Origin: Bradyrhizobium sp. LTSP885
Lineage (GTDB): Bacteria > Pseudomonadota > Alphaproteobacteria > Rhizobiales > Xanthobacteraceae
Assembly (NCBI RefSeq): GCF_000938305.1
Contig: NZ_JYMT01000042.1
Span: 927,223-991,222, forward strand
Direction: 5' to 3'
Length of the DNA: 64,000 bases
Shown here: one piece after another, positions 1 through 7,851 of the stretch
Layout of the letters: every line of letters starts with the position of its first letter
Numbering within the stretch: the stretch's first letter is position 1
The notes under the pieces: generated by a model
What the model saw: only the letters and a program-made list of their open reading frames with translations
Told to the model about the DNA's origin: nothing
Databases searched by the model: none
Made by a program: the position numbers and the translations under genes

Positions 1-335
1 ACATCGAGGCCGCCTTCGGTGGTGAGCTCCTGGCGCCGCTCCGGCACCAGGCAGACGGCGTGCGGCTTGGTGGCCAGCGAAATCCGCAGCATGTCGTCGG
101 TCGCCGCCATCTCGAAGTTCAGCGGCTTCGATATCTCGGCTTTCAGCCGCGTCATGTCCTGGTCGCGGATATGGCGGCGATCCTCGCGCAAATGCGCCGT
201 GATGCCGTCGGCGCCGGCCGCGATGGCGGCCAACGCGAGCCGCACCGGATCGGGCCGCGCGCCGCCGCGCGCATTGCGCAGGGTGGCGACATGATCGACA
301 TTGATGCCGAGGCGTAGCGGAGGGGCTTTGGACAT
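1..335 (-). CDS. pdxJ: Pyridoxine 5'-phosphate synthase, N-terminal part (cut by window edge)
   Basis: Reading the minus strand from the ATG at 335 gives about 111 codons. The start is typical PdxJ: an LGINVDHVATLRNARGG segment at residues 9-25, followed by DPVRLA, AHLREDRRHI and NFEMAATDDM. PdxJ condenses 1-deoxyxylulose 5-phosphate with 3-amino-2-oxopropyl phosphate to pyridoxine 5'-phosphate, the ring-closing step of DXP-dependent vitamin B6 synthesis in the cytoplasm. The C-terminal half lies outside the window. It follows the (p)ppGpp synthase gene on the same strand with about 115 bp between them, as I remember for related genomes. Identification is by conserved motifs only, but they are very characteristic. 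Confidence 0.93.
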   Translation of the reverse strand, partial: MSKAPPLRLGINVDHVATLRNARGGARPDPVRLALAAIAAGADGITAHLREDRRHIRDQDMTRLKAEISKPLNFEMAATDDMLRISLATKPHAVCLVPERRQELTTEGGLD

Positions 336-449
336 TCTCTGACCTGCAAATTCAATCAGCCAAGCACGGGCACGTCCCGCGCATGCATCATTCCTGAAAG
401 ACGGGTTGCCGAATCAGGGCCGGCAACGACGACGACCTACCCCAAGCAA

Positions 450-2741
450 CTACCCATTGACGCGCTCGACCCGTGCGACGACGGCCTTGGCGCGCAACTG
501 CAAGATGATAGCGCTGAGATGCTTGAGGTCATAGACCTCCAGATCGATGGTCAGCTCCGTGAAATCGGGGGAGCGGCGCGACATGTGGATGTTGTCGATA
601 TTGCCGTCATGCTCGGCGATCACGGTGGCGATCTGGGCCAAACTGCCGGGCTCGTTGACATTGTGAATCAGTATCCGCGCCGGGAAGCGCTGCGGCATGG
701 TCTCGTCGATGTCCCAGCGCACGTCGAGCCAGCGTTCCGGCTCCTCCTCGAAATCCTTCAGCGCCGGTGACTGGATCGGATAGATCGTGATCCCCTCGCC
801 CGGCGTGACGATGCCGACGATGCGATCGCCCGGCACCGCGCCGCCATTCGGCGCGAACTTCACCGGCAGATCGGAATTGATGCCGCGTACCGGGATCACC
901 GAGGCGGCGCGCGCCGGATGCGGCGGCGTCTGCGTCTTGAGCTTGGCGACGAGGCCCTTCTTGGCGCCATAGCGCACCAGCCGCTCTTCCTTGTAGTCGG
1001 GATACATCGCGCGCGCGACGTCGGACGCCTTGATCTCGCCGCGCCCGACCGAGGCCATCACATCCTCGATCGAGGTGCGCGCCAGCCGCGGCAGCGCGCC
1101 CTTCAGCTTGTCGTCGGCATATTCGATCTTGGCGCGGGCAAACAAGCGGTCGACGATGCGGCGGCCGAGGCCGGCATACTGGTCGCGCACCGCGTCGCGG
1201 GTGGCGCGCCGGATCGCGGCGCGCGCCTTGCCGGTGACGGCGAGTACCTCCCAGGCCGATGGCGGCGCCGACTGCGCCTTCGAGGTCAAGACCTCGACCT
1301 CGTCGCCGTTCTGCAGCTCGGACGACAGCGGCGCGAACTTGCCGTTGATCTTGCAGCCCACCGCGCTGTGGCCGACCACGGTGTGCACCGCATAGGCGAA
1401 GTCGATCACATTGGCCTTGCGCGGCAGCGCGATCAGCTTGCCCTTCGGGGTGAAGCAGAACACCTGGTCGTGGAACAGTTCGAGCTTGGTATGCTCGAGG
1501 AATTCCTCCGGGTTGGCGCTGTCGGAGAGGATGCCGATGGTATGGCGCAGCCAGGCGAAGGCGTTCGATTCGTGCTTCAGCCGCTCGTGCGGCGAGCCCG
1601 CCCCCTCCTTGTAGAAAGCGTGCGCGGCGATGCCGAACTCGGCGATCTGGTTCATGTCCTCGGTGCGGATCTGCAGCTCGACGCGCTGCTTGCCCGGCCC
1701 GATCACGGTGGTGTGGATCGAGCGGTAGTCGTTCTGCTTCGGCGTCGAGATGTAGTCCTTGAAGCGTCCCGGCACGACCGGCCAGGTCGTGTGCACGACG
1801 CCGAGCGCGCGGTAGCAGGCGCTGACATCGTCGAGGATGACGCGGAAGCCGTAGATGTCGGAGAGCTGCTCGAAGCCGATCGACTTGCGCTCCATCTTGG
1901 TCCAGATCGAAAACGGCTGCTTGCGACGGCCGAACACCCGCGCGGTGATGCCGTTCTTCAGCAGGTTCTTCGAGAGCTGGGCTTCGATCTCGCCGATCAG
2001 GTTGCGGTTGCGGTCGGCCAGCCCATCGAGCCGCTGCTTGACCACCGCATAGGCCTCGGGATCGAGCACGAAGAACGACAGGTCCTCCAGCTCCTCGCGC
2101 ATTTCCTGCATACCCATGCGGCCGGCGAGCGGCGCATAGATGTCGAGCGTCTCATCGGCGATGCGGCGTCGCGAGGCCGGCGGCACGAACTCCAGCGTGC
2201 GCATGTTGTGCAGGCGGTCGGCGAGCTTGACCAGCAGCACGCGGACGTCGTCGGCAATCGCAAGCAGGAGCTTGCGCAGATTCTCGGCCTGCTTGGCTTC
2301 GCGCGACACCAGCTCCAGTCGCTTCAGCTTGGTCAGGCCCTCGACCAGCGCGCCGATCTCATGGCCGAACACATGGTCGATCTCGGCGCGTGTCGCCTCG
2401 GTGTCCTCGATCGTATCGTGCAGCAGGGCTGCGACGATGGTGGCGTCGTCGAGCTTGAGGTTGGTGAGGATCGCGGCGACCTCGAGCGGATGCGAGAAAT
2501 AGGGATCGCCCGAGGCGCGGGTCTGGGTGCCATGCGCCTTCATCGCGTAGACGTAGGCGCGGTTGAGCAGGTCCTCGTTGGTATCAGGGTTATAGGAGCG
2601 GACGCGCTCGACGAGGTCATATTGCCGCATCATCCGCGCCCTTGGCTTGGCCGGCTTCTCCGCCGGGGGCGACGCCGGTGCCACCGCGACCGTTTCGGTC
2701 GCAGCTTGCATCTGGCTGGTACTGCGGCGTCGATACGCCAT
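450..2741 (-). CDS. rsh: Bifunctional (p)ppGpp synthetase/hydrolase (RelA/SpoT homologue, Rsh)
   Basis: This protein makes and degrades the stringent-response alarmone (p)ppGpp. With the ATG at 2741 it has 763 residues, the usual size for alphaproteobacterial Rsh; an upstream TTG at 2768 is less likely because GGGAGAGG lies before the ATG. Domains in order: HD hydrolase (about 40-200, with LLHDTIEDT giving the His-Asp pair near 108-109), synthetase (about 240-360, with RFKD near 326-329), TGS (about 420-485) and a C-terminal ACT domain (about 685-763). The RxKD form is the one known from bifunctional enzymes, while synthase-only RelA has an acidic ExDD; with the intact HD pair this predicts both activities. 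It lies downstream of rpoZ, separated by a strong terminator, so it probably has its own promoter too. Confidence 0.95.
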   Translation of the reverse strand: MAYRRRSTSQMQAATETVAVAPASPPAEKPAKPRARMMRQYDLVERVRSYNPDTNEDLLNRAYVYAMKAHGTQTRASGDPYFSHPLEVAAILTNLKLDDATIVAALLHDTIEDTEATRAEIDHVFGHEIGALVEGLTKLKRLELVSREAKQAENLRKLLLAIADDVRVLLVKLADRLHNMRTLEFVPPASRRRIADETLDIYAPLAGRMGMQEMREELEDLSFFVLDPEAYAVVKQRLDGLADRNRNLIGEIEAQLSKNLLKNGITARVFGRRKQPFSIWTKMERKSIGFEQLSDIYGFRVILDDVSACYRALGVVHTTWPVVPGRFKDYISTPKQNDYRSIHTTVIGPGKQRVELQIRTEDMNQIAEFGIAAHAFYKEGAGSPHERLKHESNAFAWLRHTIGILSDSANPEEFLEHTKLELFHDQVFCFTPKGKLIALPRKANVIDFAYAVHTVVGHSAVGCKINGKFAPLSSELQNGDEVEVLTSKAQSAPPSAWEVLAVTGKARAAIRRATRDAVRDQYAGLGRRIVDRLFARAKIEYADDKLKGALPRLARTSIEDVMASVGRGEIKASDVARAMYPDYKEERLVRYGAKKGLVAKLKTQTPPHPARAASVIPVRGINSDLPVKFAPNGGAVPGDRIVGIVTPGEGITIYPIQSPALKDFEEEPERWLDVRWDIDETMPQRFPARILIHNVNEPGSLAQIATVIAEHDGNIDNIHMSRRSPDFTELTIDLEVYDLKHLSAIILQLRAKAVVARVERVNG

Positions 2742-2884
2742 GAACTTGATGCCTCTCCCGCGGGCCAAACGGCCCCTTCACTCAATCTAGTGCGCCTTCG
2801 AATGAAGCAGCACCCCACGCGGGACCAAAACCGTTCAATTTCCCGCGTCCGTACAGGACGCATCGTAACGGCCAAATTGTCAAC

Positions 2885-2920
2885 AAAAGCAAAGGCCCGG
2901 AGCAATCTCCGGGCCTTTGG
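2885..2920 (-). terminator. Rho-independent terminator downstream of rpoZ
   Basis: A perfect 12-bp inverted repeat (AAAGGCCCGGAG at 2891-2902 and its complement at 2907-2918) has a 4-nt loop. On the minus strand it is followed by the T-rich run TTTGCTTTTGTT. It sits 50 bp after the rpoZ stop codon and before the rsh start, so it should end or attenuate rpoZ transcription. Confidence 0.8.
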
Positions 2921-2968
2921 CAAATCTGTCTGAAAGCGGGACTTGAGCGCCCCGTTGGGAGCCCTGCT

Positions 2969-3361
2969 TTATTCGTCTTCCTCGGGCTGCTCTTCCGGGG
3001 GCGCCAGGCCTTCGAGGCCCTTCAGCAGCTCTTCCTCGGTCATGCGCTCAATGGCAACTTCGGTGTCATCGGCATCGACGCTGGCGCCGGCGGAACCGAT
3101 CAGCGGCACGGTGTCGGGTTCGGGCTCGTCAACCTCGACGAACTTCTGCAGGGAGTGCACGAGTTCCTCGCGCAGATCTTCCGGCGAGATCGTGGAGTCG
3201 GCGATCTCCCGCAACGAAACGACGGGATTCTTGTCGTTGTCGCGATCAACCGTGAGTTGTGAGCCTGAAGAGATCATCCGGGCGCGGTGGGCTGCCAGCA
3301 GGACGAGGTCGAAGCGATTGTCGACCTTATCAATGCAATCTTCGACGGTGACGCGAGCCAT
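2969..3361 (-). CDS. rpoZ: RNA polymerase omega subunit
   Basis: The 130-residue product begins MARVTVEDCIDKVDNRFDLV and continues with LLAAHRARMIS, the conserved helix of omega that wraps the beta' subunit and helps RNA polymerase assembly. The C-terminal half is acidic (many E and D, ending EEQPEEDE), as in other alphaproteobacterial omegas, which are longer than the E. coli protein. Placement next to the (p)ppGpp synthase is the classical rpoZ-rsh arrangement; in E. coli omega contributes to one ppGpp site on the polymerase. Identification is secure. Confidence 0.95.
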   Translation of the reverse strand: MARVTVEDCIDKVDNRFDLVLLAAHRARMISSGSQLTVDRDNDKNPVVSLREIADSTISPEDLREELVHSLQKFVEVDEPEPDTVPLIGSAGASVDADDTEVAIERMTEEELLKGLEGLAPPEEQPEEDE

Positions 3362-3720
3362 ATCGAGGCGCTCCGTGGTAAAAGGGACCGAACATGTTGG
3401 TTATGAGGGTTAGTTATAGGGCCGGCCGTCGTTTCGCAAGGCAAAATTTGTGATTTGCCTTCCCAACAGGCTCTGATAACCCCTGCACAGGGGCCAGAAC
3501 GGCCGGAGCGTCTGACGACATGGCCTGGTTGCCGTCCCAGACAAGTAAATCTCTTCATTGCAATGTCAAAAGTCTAGGCTTTTTGCCCTCGCCTCACCAT
3601 AATTGCGGTGGTGACTGTCGTGGGGAAAGATTCACCGAACTTTAGGCAGCAACGCAGGAAATTGCGCGCGGTCGGTCGCCGGTGCGCTAAGAACACTAAC
3701 AACCACGCGAGAACACTTTG
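3362..3720. promoter_or_regulatory. Divergent intergenic region between rpoZ and the NYN gene
   Basis: These 359 bp contain no convincing ORF. On the minus strand a possible sigma-70-like promoter for rpoZ reads TTGACA at 3569-3564, a 16-bp spacer, then TACTTG (a weak -10), which would give a leader of about 180 nt. A short palindrome CCCCTGCACAGGGG lies near 3480-3495. I looked here for a tmRNA because smpB is near, and saw no tag sequence. Confidence 0.35.
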
Positions 3721-4359
3721 ATGTCGTCACCTGTTTCCAACAAGATCGCGCTCTTCATCGACGGAGCCAATCTTTACGCTACCGCAAAGACGCTGGGCTT
3801 CGACATCGATTACAAGCGCCTTCTCAAGGAATTCCAGAGCCGGGGCACGCTGCTGCGCGCGTTCTACTACACGGCGATCATCGAGGATCAGGAGTATTCG
3901 TCGATCCGTCCGCTGATCGACTGGCTCGACTACAACGGCTACACCGTCGTTACCAAGGCGACCAAGGAATTCATCGACGCCAGCGGCCGCCGCAAGGTCA
4001 AGGGCAACATGGACATCGAGCTCGCCGTCGATGCCATGGAACTGGCCGAACATGTCGACCAGATCATCCTGTTTTCCGGCGACGGCGACTTCCGTTCGCT
4101 GGTCGAAGCGGTGCAGCGCCGCGGCGTCCGCGTCACGGTCATCTCCACCATCGCCAGCCAGCCGCCAATGATCGCCGACGAATTGCGCCGCCAGGCCGAC
4201 GTCTTCACCGATCTCGTGGAGCTGCAATCCAAGCTCGGCCGCGACCCCTCCGAGCGTCCGGCGCCGCGCGAGCCGCGCCATCACGCCCCGCAATTCCTGC
4301 AGCGCGCGCCCACCACCGTGGCGGCGCCACGGGGAGCCGATGACGATTTCGACGAGTAG
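3721..4359 (+). CDS. NYN-domain (LabA-like PIN) protein
   Basis: The 212-residue product starts at the ATG at 3721, one codon after an in-frame TTG. Residues about 8-165 form a NYN/LabA-type PIN-like domain. Visible acidic motifs are IALFIDGANLY near the N terminus, GNMDIELAVDAM in the middle and FSGDGDFRSLVEAVQRRG later; these aspartates form the metal site in PIN/NYN nucleases, so an RNA-processing or RNA-decay role is plausible. The tail (about 175-212) is rich in P, R and H and ends in acidic DDDFDE, probably disordered. Its stop overlaps the start of the uracil-DNA glycosylase gene by 20 bp, so the two should be co-transcribed. The substrate is unknown. Confidence 0.85.
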   Translation: MSSPVSNKIALFIDGANLYATAKTLGFDIDYKRLLKEFQSRGTLLRAFYYTAIIEDQEYSSIRPLIDWLDYNGYTVVTKATKEFIDASGRRKVKGNMDIELAVDAMELAEHVDQIILFSGDGDFRSLVEAVQRRGVRVTVISTIASQPPMIADELRRQADVFTDLVELQSKLGRDPSERPAPREPRHHAPQFLQRAPTTVAAPRGADDDFDE

Positions 4360-4999
4360 TCTCGTCACCGCTGCCACCGCACCCGATCGCAATTGCCAGC
4401 TCTGTCCACGGCTGGCCGACTTCCGCGCGCAGACCCGCGCGCGGGAGCCGGGCTGGTTCAACGCGCCGGTCGAATCATTCGGCGACGCCAACGCGCGCCT
4501 GCTGATCGTCGGACTTGCACCGGGCATGCAGGGCGCCAACCGCACCGGCCGCCCCTTCACCGGCGACTACGCCGGCGACCTGCTCTACGCGACCTTGCTC
4601 GAATATGGCTTCGCCAGCGGCGTCTATCAGGCGCGGCCGGACGACGGAATGAAGCTGGTCGATTGCCGGATCAGCAACGCAGTGCGCTGCGTGCCGCCGC
4701 AGAACAAGCCGCTGCCTGTCGAGATCAACACCTGCCGGCAATTCCTCGCCGCGACCATCGCCGCGATGGAGCGCGTGAGCGCGATCGTGCTGCTCGGCCG
4801 CATCGCCCACGAATCAACGTTGAGGGCACTCGGGATTCGGTTGGCCGCTGCGCCCTTTAAGCACGGCGCCATGCATATAGCCGGCCCGTACAAGCTCTAC
4901 GACAGCTACCATTGCTCGCGCTACAACACGAACACGGGCGTGCTGACGACCGACATGTTCCGCAGTGTGTTCGCTACCGTACGGAAGGACCTCGGCTAG
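4340..4999 (+). CDS. Uracil-DNA glycosylase, family 5 (UDGb type)
   Basis: This enzyme removes uracil, and in characterised relatives other deaminated bases, from DNA to start base excision repair. The 219-residue protein has the family-5 motif GLAPGMQGANRTGRPFTGD around residues 58-76, which lacks the acidic catalytic residue of family 4, and the second motif SYHCSRYNTNTGVLT near the C terminus. Cysteines in CQLC (about 20-23), in the RCVPP segment and further on could bind the [4Fe-4S] cluster of family 4 and 5 enzymes. The ATG at 4340 lies inside the end of the preceding NYN gene, indicating translational coupling. The gene is followed by T-rich sequence before the convergent peroxiredoxin gene. 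Confidence 0.88.
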   Translation: MTISTSSLVTAATAPDRNCQLCPRLADFRAQTRAREPGWFNAPVESFGDANARLLIVGLAPGMQGANRTGRPFTGDYAGDLLYATLLEYGFASGVYQARPDDGMKLVDCRISNAVRCVPPQNKPLPVEINTCRQFLAATIAAMERVSAIVLLGRIAHESTLRALGIRLAAAPFKHGAMHIAGPYKLYDSYHCSRYNTNTGVLTTDMFRSVFATVRKDLG

Positions 5000-5010
5000 G
5001 TCTTTTTCGG

Positions 5011-5592
5011 CTAAGTTTTTTGTGGATTGCGCTTCAGCCAATCCAGCACGTCGCCCGCATTCCGGTCGGGCGGAAACACCGGATAGAACACGTGCGTGAT
5101 GCGCGCGTCGTCGATAACAAGCGCGAGCCGCTTGATCAGCGTCAGCCCCGCAACCGACATCGTCGGCAGCTTCAACGCACGCGTCAGTTGCAACGCCTCG
5201 TCCGACAGCACCGGGAACGGCAGATGCAGCCGCGACGCCATCTCGGTCTGGTAGTCATTGCTCTGCGTCGACAGGCCGAACACCTGGGCCGCGCCGGCCG
5301 CCTTCAGCTCGGCGAACAGGTCGCGGAATGCGCAGGTCTGCGGCGTGCAGCCGCGCGCACCGGGGATCATGTCCCAATCATCGACCAGCCCGATCTTGCC
5401 GGGCTCGCCGGTCCGCGGATAGCCGAACACGACGGTGCGGCCCTTGAACTCGGATAACGTCACTGACGTGTCGTTCGTCGCCCGCAGCGCGACCGCCGGA
5501 ATTGTCATGCCCGTCAGATGCGCCGCGCTGCCGTCATCGGAAGGCGCCGGAATCTTGCTCCAGTCGACATCGGTCAGGCTCGATTGAGTCAT
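5011..5592 (-). CDS. Peroxiredoxin of the BCP/PrxQ type
   Basis: The 193-residue product has a thioredoxin-like fold signature (GRTVVFGYPRTGEPG) followed by GARGCTPQTCAFRD, where the first cysteine is the likely peroxidatic one and the second, five residues on, the resolving one. This Cys-x4-Cys spacing is typical of atypical 2-Cys BCP/PrxQ enzymes that reduce peroxides with electrons from thioredoxin. I chose the ATG at 5592 because GGAG lies just upstream; the open frame continues upstream only through an intergenic repeat. No signal peptide is visible, so it is cytoplasmic. It is convergent with the uracil-DNA glycosylase gene. Confidence 0.85.
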   Translation of the reverse strand: MTQSSLTDVDWSKIPAPSDDGSAAHLTGMTIPAVALRATNDTSVTLSEFKGRTVVFGYPRTGEPGKIGLVDDWDMIPGARGCTPQTCAFRDLFAELKAAGAAQVFGLSTQSNDYQTEMASRLHLPFPVLSDEALQLTRALKLPTMSVAGLTLIKRLALVIDDARITHVFYPVFPPDRNAGDVLDWLKRNPQKT

Positions 5593-5610
5593 GTCATGCT
5601 CCAGGAAGCA

Positions 5611-5694
5611 GCGAATAGGGAGTGGCGAATAGCGAATGGATGAGTTCGGAACGAGCCGTCTTGCCCTATTCGCAATTCGCCACTCCCTACTCGC
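5611..5694. repeat. Intergenic inverted repeat (27-bp arms) between smpB and peroxiredoxin gene
   Basis: The left arm at 5611-5637 (GCGAATAGGGAGTGGCGAAT and on) and the right arm at 5668-5694 are reverse complements with two mismatches around a 30-bp spacer. It directly follows the smpB stop codon. The GAATAGGGAGTxGCGAAT theme is one I recall as a dispersed palindromic element in Bradyrhizobium intergenic regions. It could fold in RNA and act as a 3' end for smpB. Confidence 0.75.
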
Positions 5695-5700
5695 CCCCAA

Positions 5701-6177
5701 TCACCCCCGCGCCCGCAACAGGCGGCCCTTTTCGCGGCTCCAGTCGCGCTTCTTCTCGGACTCGCGCTTGTCGTGCAGCTTCTTGCCCTTGGCGACCGCA
5801 AGCAGAAGTTTGGCACGGCCGCGCTCGTTGAAGTACAGCTTTAGCGGAATGAGGGTCATGCCCTCGCGGTCGACCGCGCCAAGCAGCTTGTTGATCTGCT
5901 TGCGATGCAACAGCAGCTTCCGCGGCCGCTTCGGCTCATGGTTGAAGCGGTTGCCCTGCAGATATTCAGGGATATTGGCGTTGATCAGCCATATCTCGCC
6001 GTTCTTGGAGTCCGCATAGGACTCCGCGATCGTGCTCTTGCCGAGGCGGATCGACTTGACCTCGGTCCCGGTCAGCGAAATGCCGGCCTCGACCGTGTCC
6101 TCGATTGCGTAGTTGAAGCGGGCCTTTCGGTTTTCAGCGACAACCTTGATCGGGCGTTCGTTTTTGTCAGCTGCCAC
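5701..6177 (-). CDS. smpB: SsrA-binding protein (trans-translation factor)
   Basis: The 158-residue protein carries SmpB hallmarks: NRKARFNYAIEDTVEAGI, LTGTEVKSIRLGKSTIAESYA, a central SmpB core, and a basic C-terminal tail (GKKLHDKRESEKKRDWSR) that enters the ribosomal decoding centre. SmpB delivers tmRNA to stalled ribosomes so that the nascent chain is tagged and the ribosome rescued. The start is GTG at 6177, one base after the mscL stop codon, so the two are in one transcript. The tmRNA gene itself was not found in this window. Confidence 0.95.
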   Translation of the reverse strand: MAADKNERPIKVVAENRKARFNYAIEDTVEAGISLTGTEVKSIRLGKSTIAESYADSKNGEIWLINANIPEYLQGNRFNHEPKRPRKLLLHRKQINKLLGAVDREGMTLIPLKLYFNERGRAKLLLAVAKGKKLHDKRESEKKRDWSREKGRLLRARG

Positions 6178-6178
6178 T

Positions 6179-6595
6179 TTAGCTCTTCTTGAGGAGGTCG
6201 CGGATTTCCGTCAGCAGCACAACCTCCGCCGAAGGCTTCGGCGGAGCGGCGGGCGCGGCCTCATCCTTGCGCTTCAGCGTATTCATGGCCCTGATGATCA
6301 TGAACAGCACGAAGGCAATGATGAGGAAGTTGAACGTAAGCGTCAGAAAGTTGCCCCAAGCCAGCACCGCGCCCTGCTTCTTCGCGTCGGCGAGATTGGT
6401 CGCGTTGACGGCCTTGGAAAGCCCGGTGAAATAGTTCGAGAAATCGAGACCGCCGGTGATCGAGCCGATAATCGGCATGATGATGTCGCCGACCAGCGAC
6501 GTCACGATCGCGCCGAACGCCGCGCCGATGATGACGCCAACGGCGAGATCGACGACATTGCCCTTCATGGCGAATTCGCGGAATTCCTTAAGCAT
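6179..6595 (-). CDS. mscL: Large-conductance mechanosensitive channel
   Basis: MscL opens as a wide pore in the inner membrane when tension rises, releasing solutes on osmotic downshock. The product begins MLKEFREFAMKGNVVDLAVG, the standard N-terminal amphipathic helix and start of TM1 (GVIIGAAFGAIVTSLVGDII), and has TM2 (FLTLTFNFLIIAFVLFMIIR) around residues 80-105. A cytoplasmic helix (EVVLLTEIRDLLKKS) ends the chain. I prefer the ATG at 6595 over the one at 6601, because AAGGGG is directly against the upstream ATG and about 6 nt from this one. It sits between dapA and smpB on the same strand. Confidence 0.95.
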   Translation of the reverse strand: MLKEFREFAMKGNVVDLAVGVIIGAAFGAIVTSLVGDIIMPIIGSITGGLDFSNYFTGLSKAVNATNLADAKKQGAVLAWGNFLTLTFNFLIIAFVLFMIIRAMNTLKRKDEAAPAAPPKPSAEVVLLTEIRDLLKKS

Positions 6596-6661
6596 CCCCA
6601 TCCCCTTCTGTTCGACGTTGCGCAGTGTCGTTCACGGCCGTTCTCGACGTGCTCAGTTCGT

Positions 6662-7552
6662 TCAGTTGATCAGGCCGGCATGCACCATGGCGCTGCGGAC
6701 GGCCGCGCGGGTGGATTCGCTGACGGGCACCATCGGCAGGCGCAGCTTCTCGTCGAGCTTGCCGAGCAGCGACATCGCGTATTTCACCGGCGCCGGGTTG
6801 CTCTCGATGAACAGGTTGGTGTGCAGCGGCATCAGCTTGTCGTGGATCTTCAGCGCCGTGGTGACGTCGCCCTTCTGCCAGGCAATCTGGAATTCCGAGC
6901 ACAGCCTTGGTGCGACGTTCGAGGTCACCGAGATGCAGCCATGGCCGCCATGCGCCATATAGCCGATGATGGTCGCATCCTCGCCCGACATCTGGTTGAA
7001 GTCCTCGCCCATCGCCGCACGCTGCTGCGACACCCGCACCATGCTGGCGGTGGCGTCCTTGACGCCGGCGATGTTCTTCAGCTCGAACAGCCGCGCCATG
7101 GTGTCGACCGACATGTCGATCACCGAGCGCGGCGGGATGTTGTAGATGATGATCGGAATCCCGATCGCGTCGTTGATCGCCTTGAAGTGCTGGTACATGC
7201 CTTCTTGCGTCGGCTTGTTGTAGTACGGCGTCACCACCAGCACCGCGTCCGCCCCGGCCTTCTCGGCATGCTCGGCCAATTCGATTGCTTCCTTGGTCGA
7301 GTTCGAGCCGGCGCCGGCGATCACGGGCACCCGGCCCTTGGCCTCGGCGATGCACCATTCGACCACCCGCTTGTGCTCGTCATGGCTGAGCGTGGGGCTC
7401 TCGCCGGTGGTGCCGACCGGGACGAGGCCGTGCGTGCCCTCCGCGATCTGCCAGTTCACCAGGCCGCGGAACGCCGCCTCGTCCACCGAGCCGTTCTTGA
7501 AGGGCGTCACCAAGGCAGTGAACGACCCCCGGAATTTTGTCTTGGCTGCCAT
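6662..7552 (-). CDS. dapA: 4-hydroxy-tetrahydrodipicolinate synthase
   Basis: DapA condenses pyruvate with aspartate semialdehyde, the first committed step toward diaminopimelate and lysine. The 296-residue protein shows the TIM-barrel active-site elements: GTTGESPTLS (Thr of the catalytic triad), IIIYNIPPRS (Tyr), and GVKDATASM with the Schiff-base lysine at about residue 167. Length is as expected for the family. It is first in a minus-strand group dapA-mscL-smpB and divergent from the lytic transglycosylase gene. Confidence 0.95.
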   Translation of the reverse strand: MAAKTKFRGSFTALVTPFKNGSVDEAAFRGLVNWQIAEGTHGLVPVGTTGESPTLSHDEHKRVVEWCIAEAKGRVPVIAGAGSNSTKEAIELAEHAEKAGADAVLVVTPYYNKPTQEGMYQHFKAINDAIGIPIIIYNIPPRSVIDMSVDTMARLFELKNIAGVKDATASMVRVSQQRAAMGEDFNQMSGEDATIIGYMAHGGHGCISVTSNVAPRLCSEFQIAWQKGDVTTALKIHDKLMPLHTNLFIESNPAPVKYAMSLLGKLDEKLRLPMVPVSESTRAAVRSAMVHAGLIN

Positions 7553-7851
7553 GGACTTCCTCCAAACGCTTCAGGCTTAAGGCCAGGTCGACTGAGCTTT
7601 CTTCGCGGCGTGCTGTCGTAACGCCATGAAAGACCATTCATATCGGGTCTGGCGTACCGGCGAAAGGGCCGCACTGTGGCTATTCCCAGCGGTATTCGTT
7701 CGCTGGAAACACCGTTCCCAGCCGCGATTTTGCCGTTGTGCTGGCGCAAACAGCCGCAGCAGCGACGTTCTTAGTATTTTGTCTACATTTTCAATCAAAT
7801 AAGAACTGATGGCCCGAACGACCAGTTGATTCGGGGCCGCAGAGGACCGCC

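Noticed and set aside
918..2933. 671-codon plus-strand open frame antisense to the (p)ppGpp synthase gene
   Set aside because: Composition is an Arg/Leu/Gly-rich shadow typical of GC-rich antisense frames; the minus-strand gene is unmistakable.
3430..3700. Possible tmRNA gene near smpB
   Set aside because: No proteolysis-tag reading frame or tRNA-like acceptor found in the spacer.
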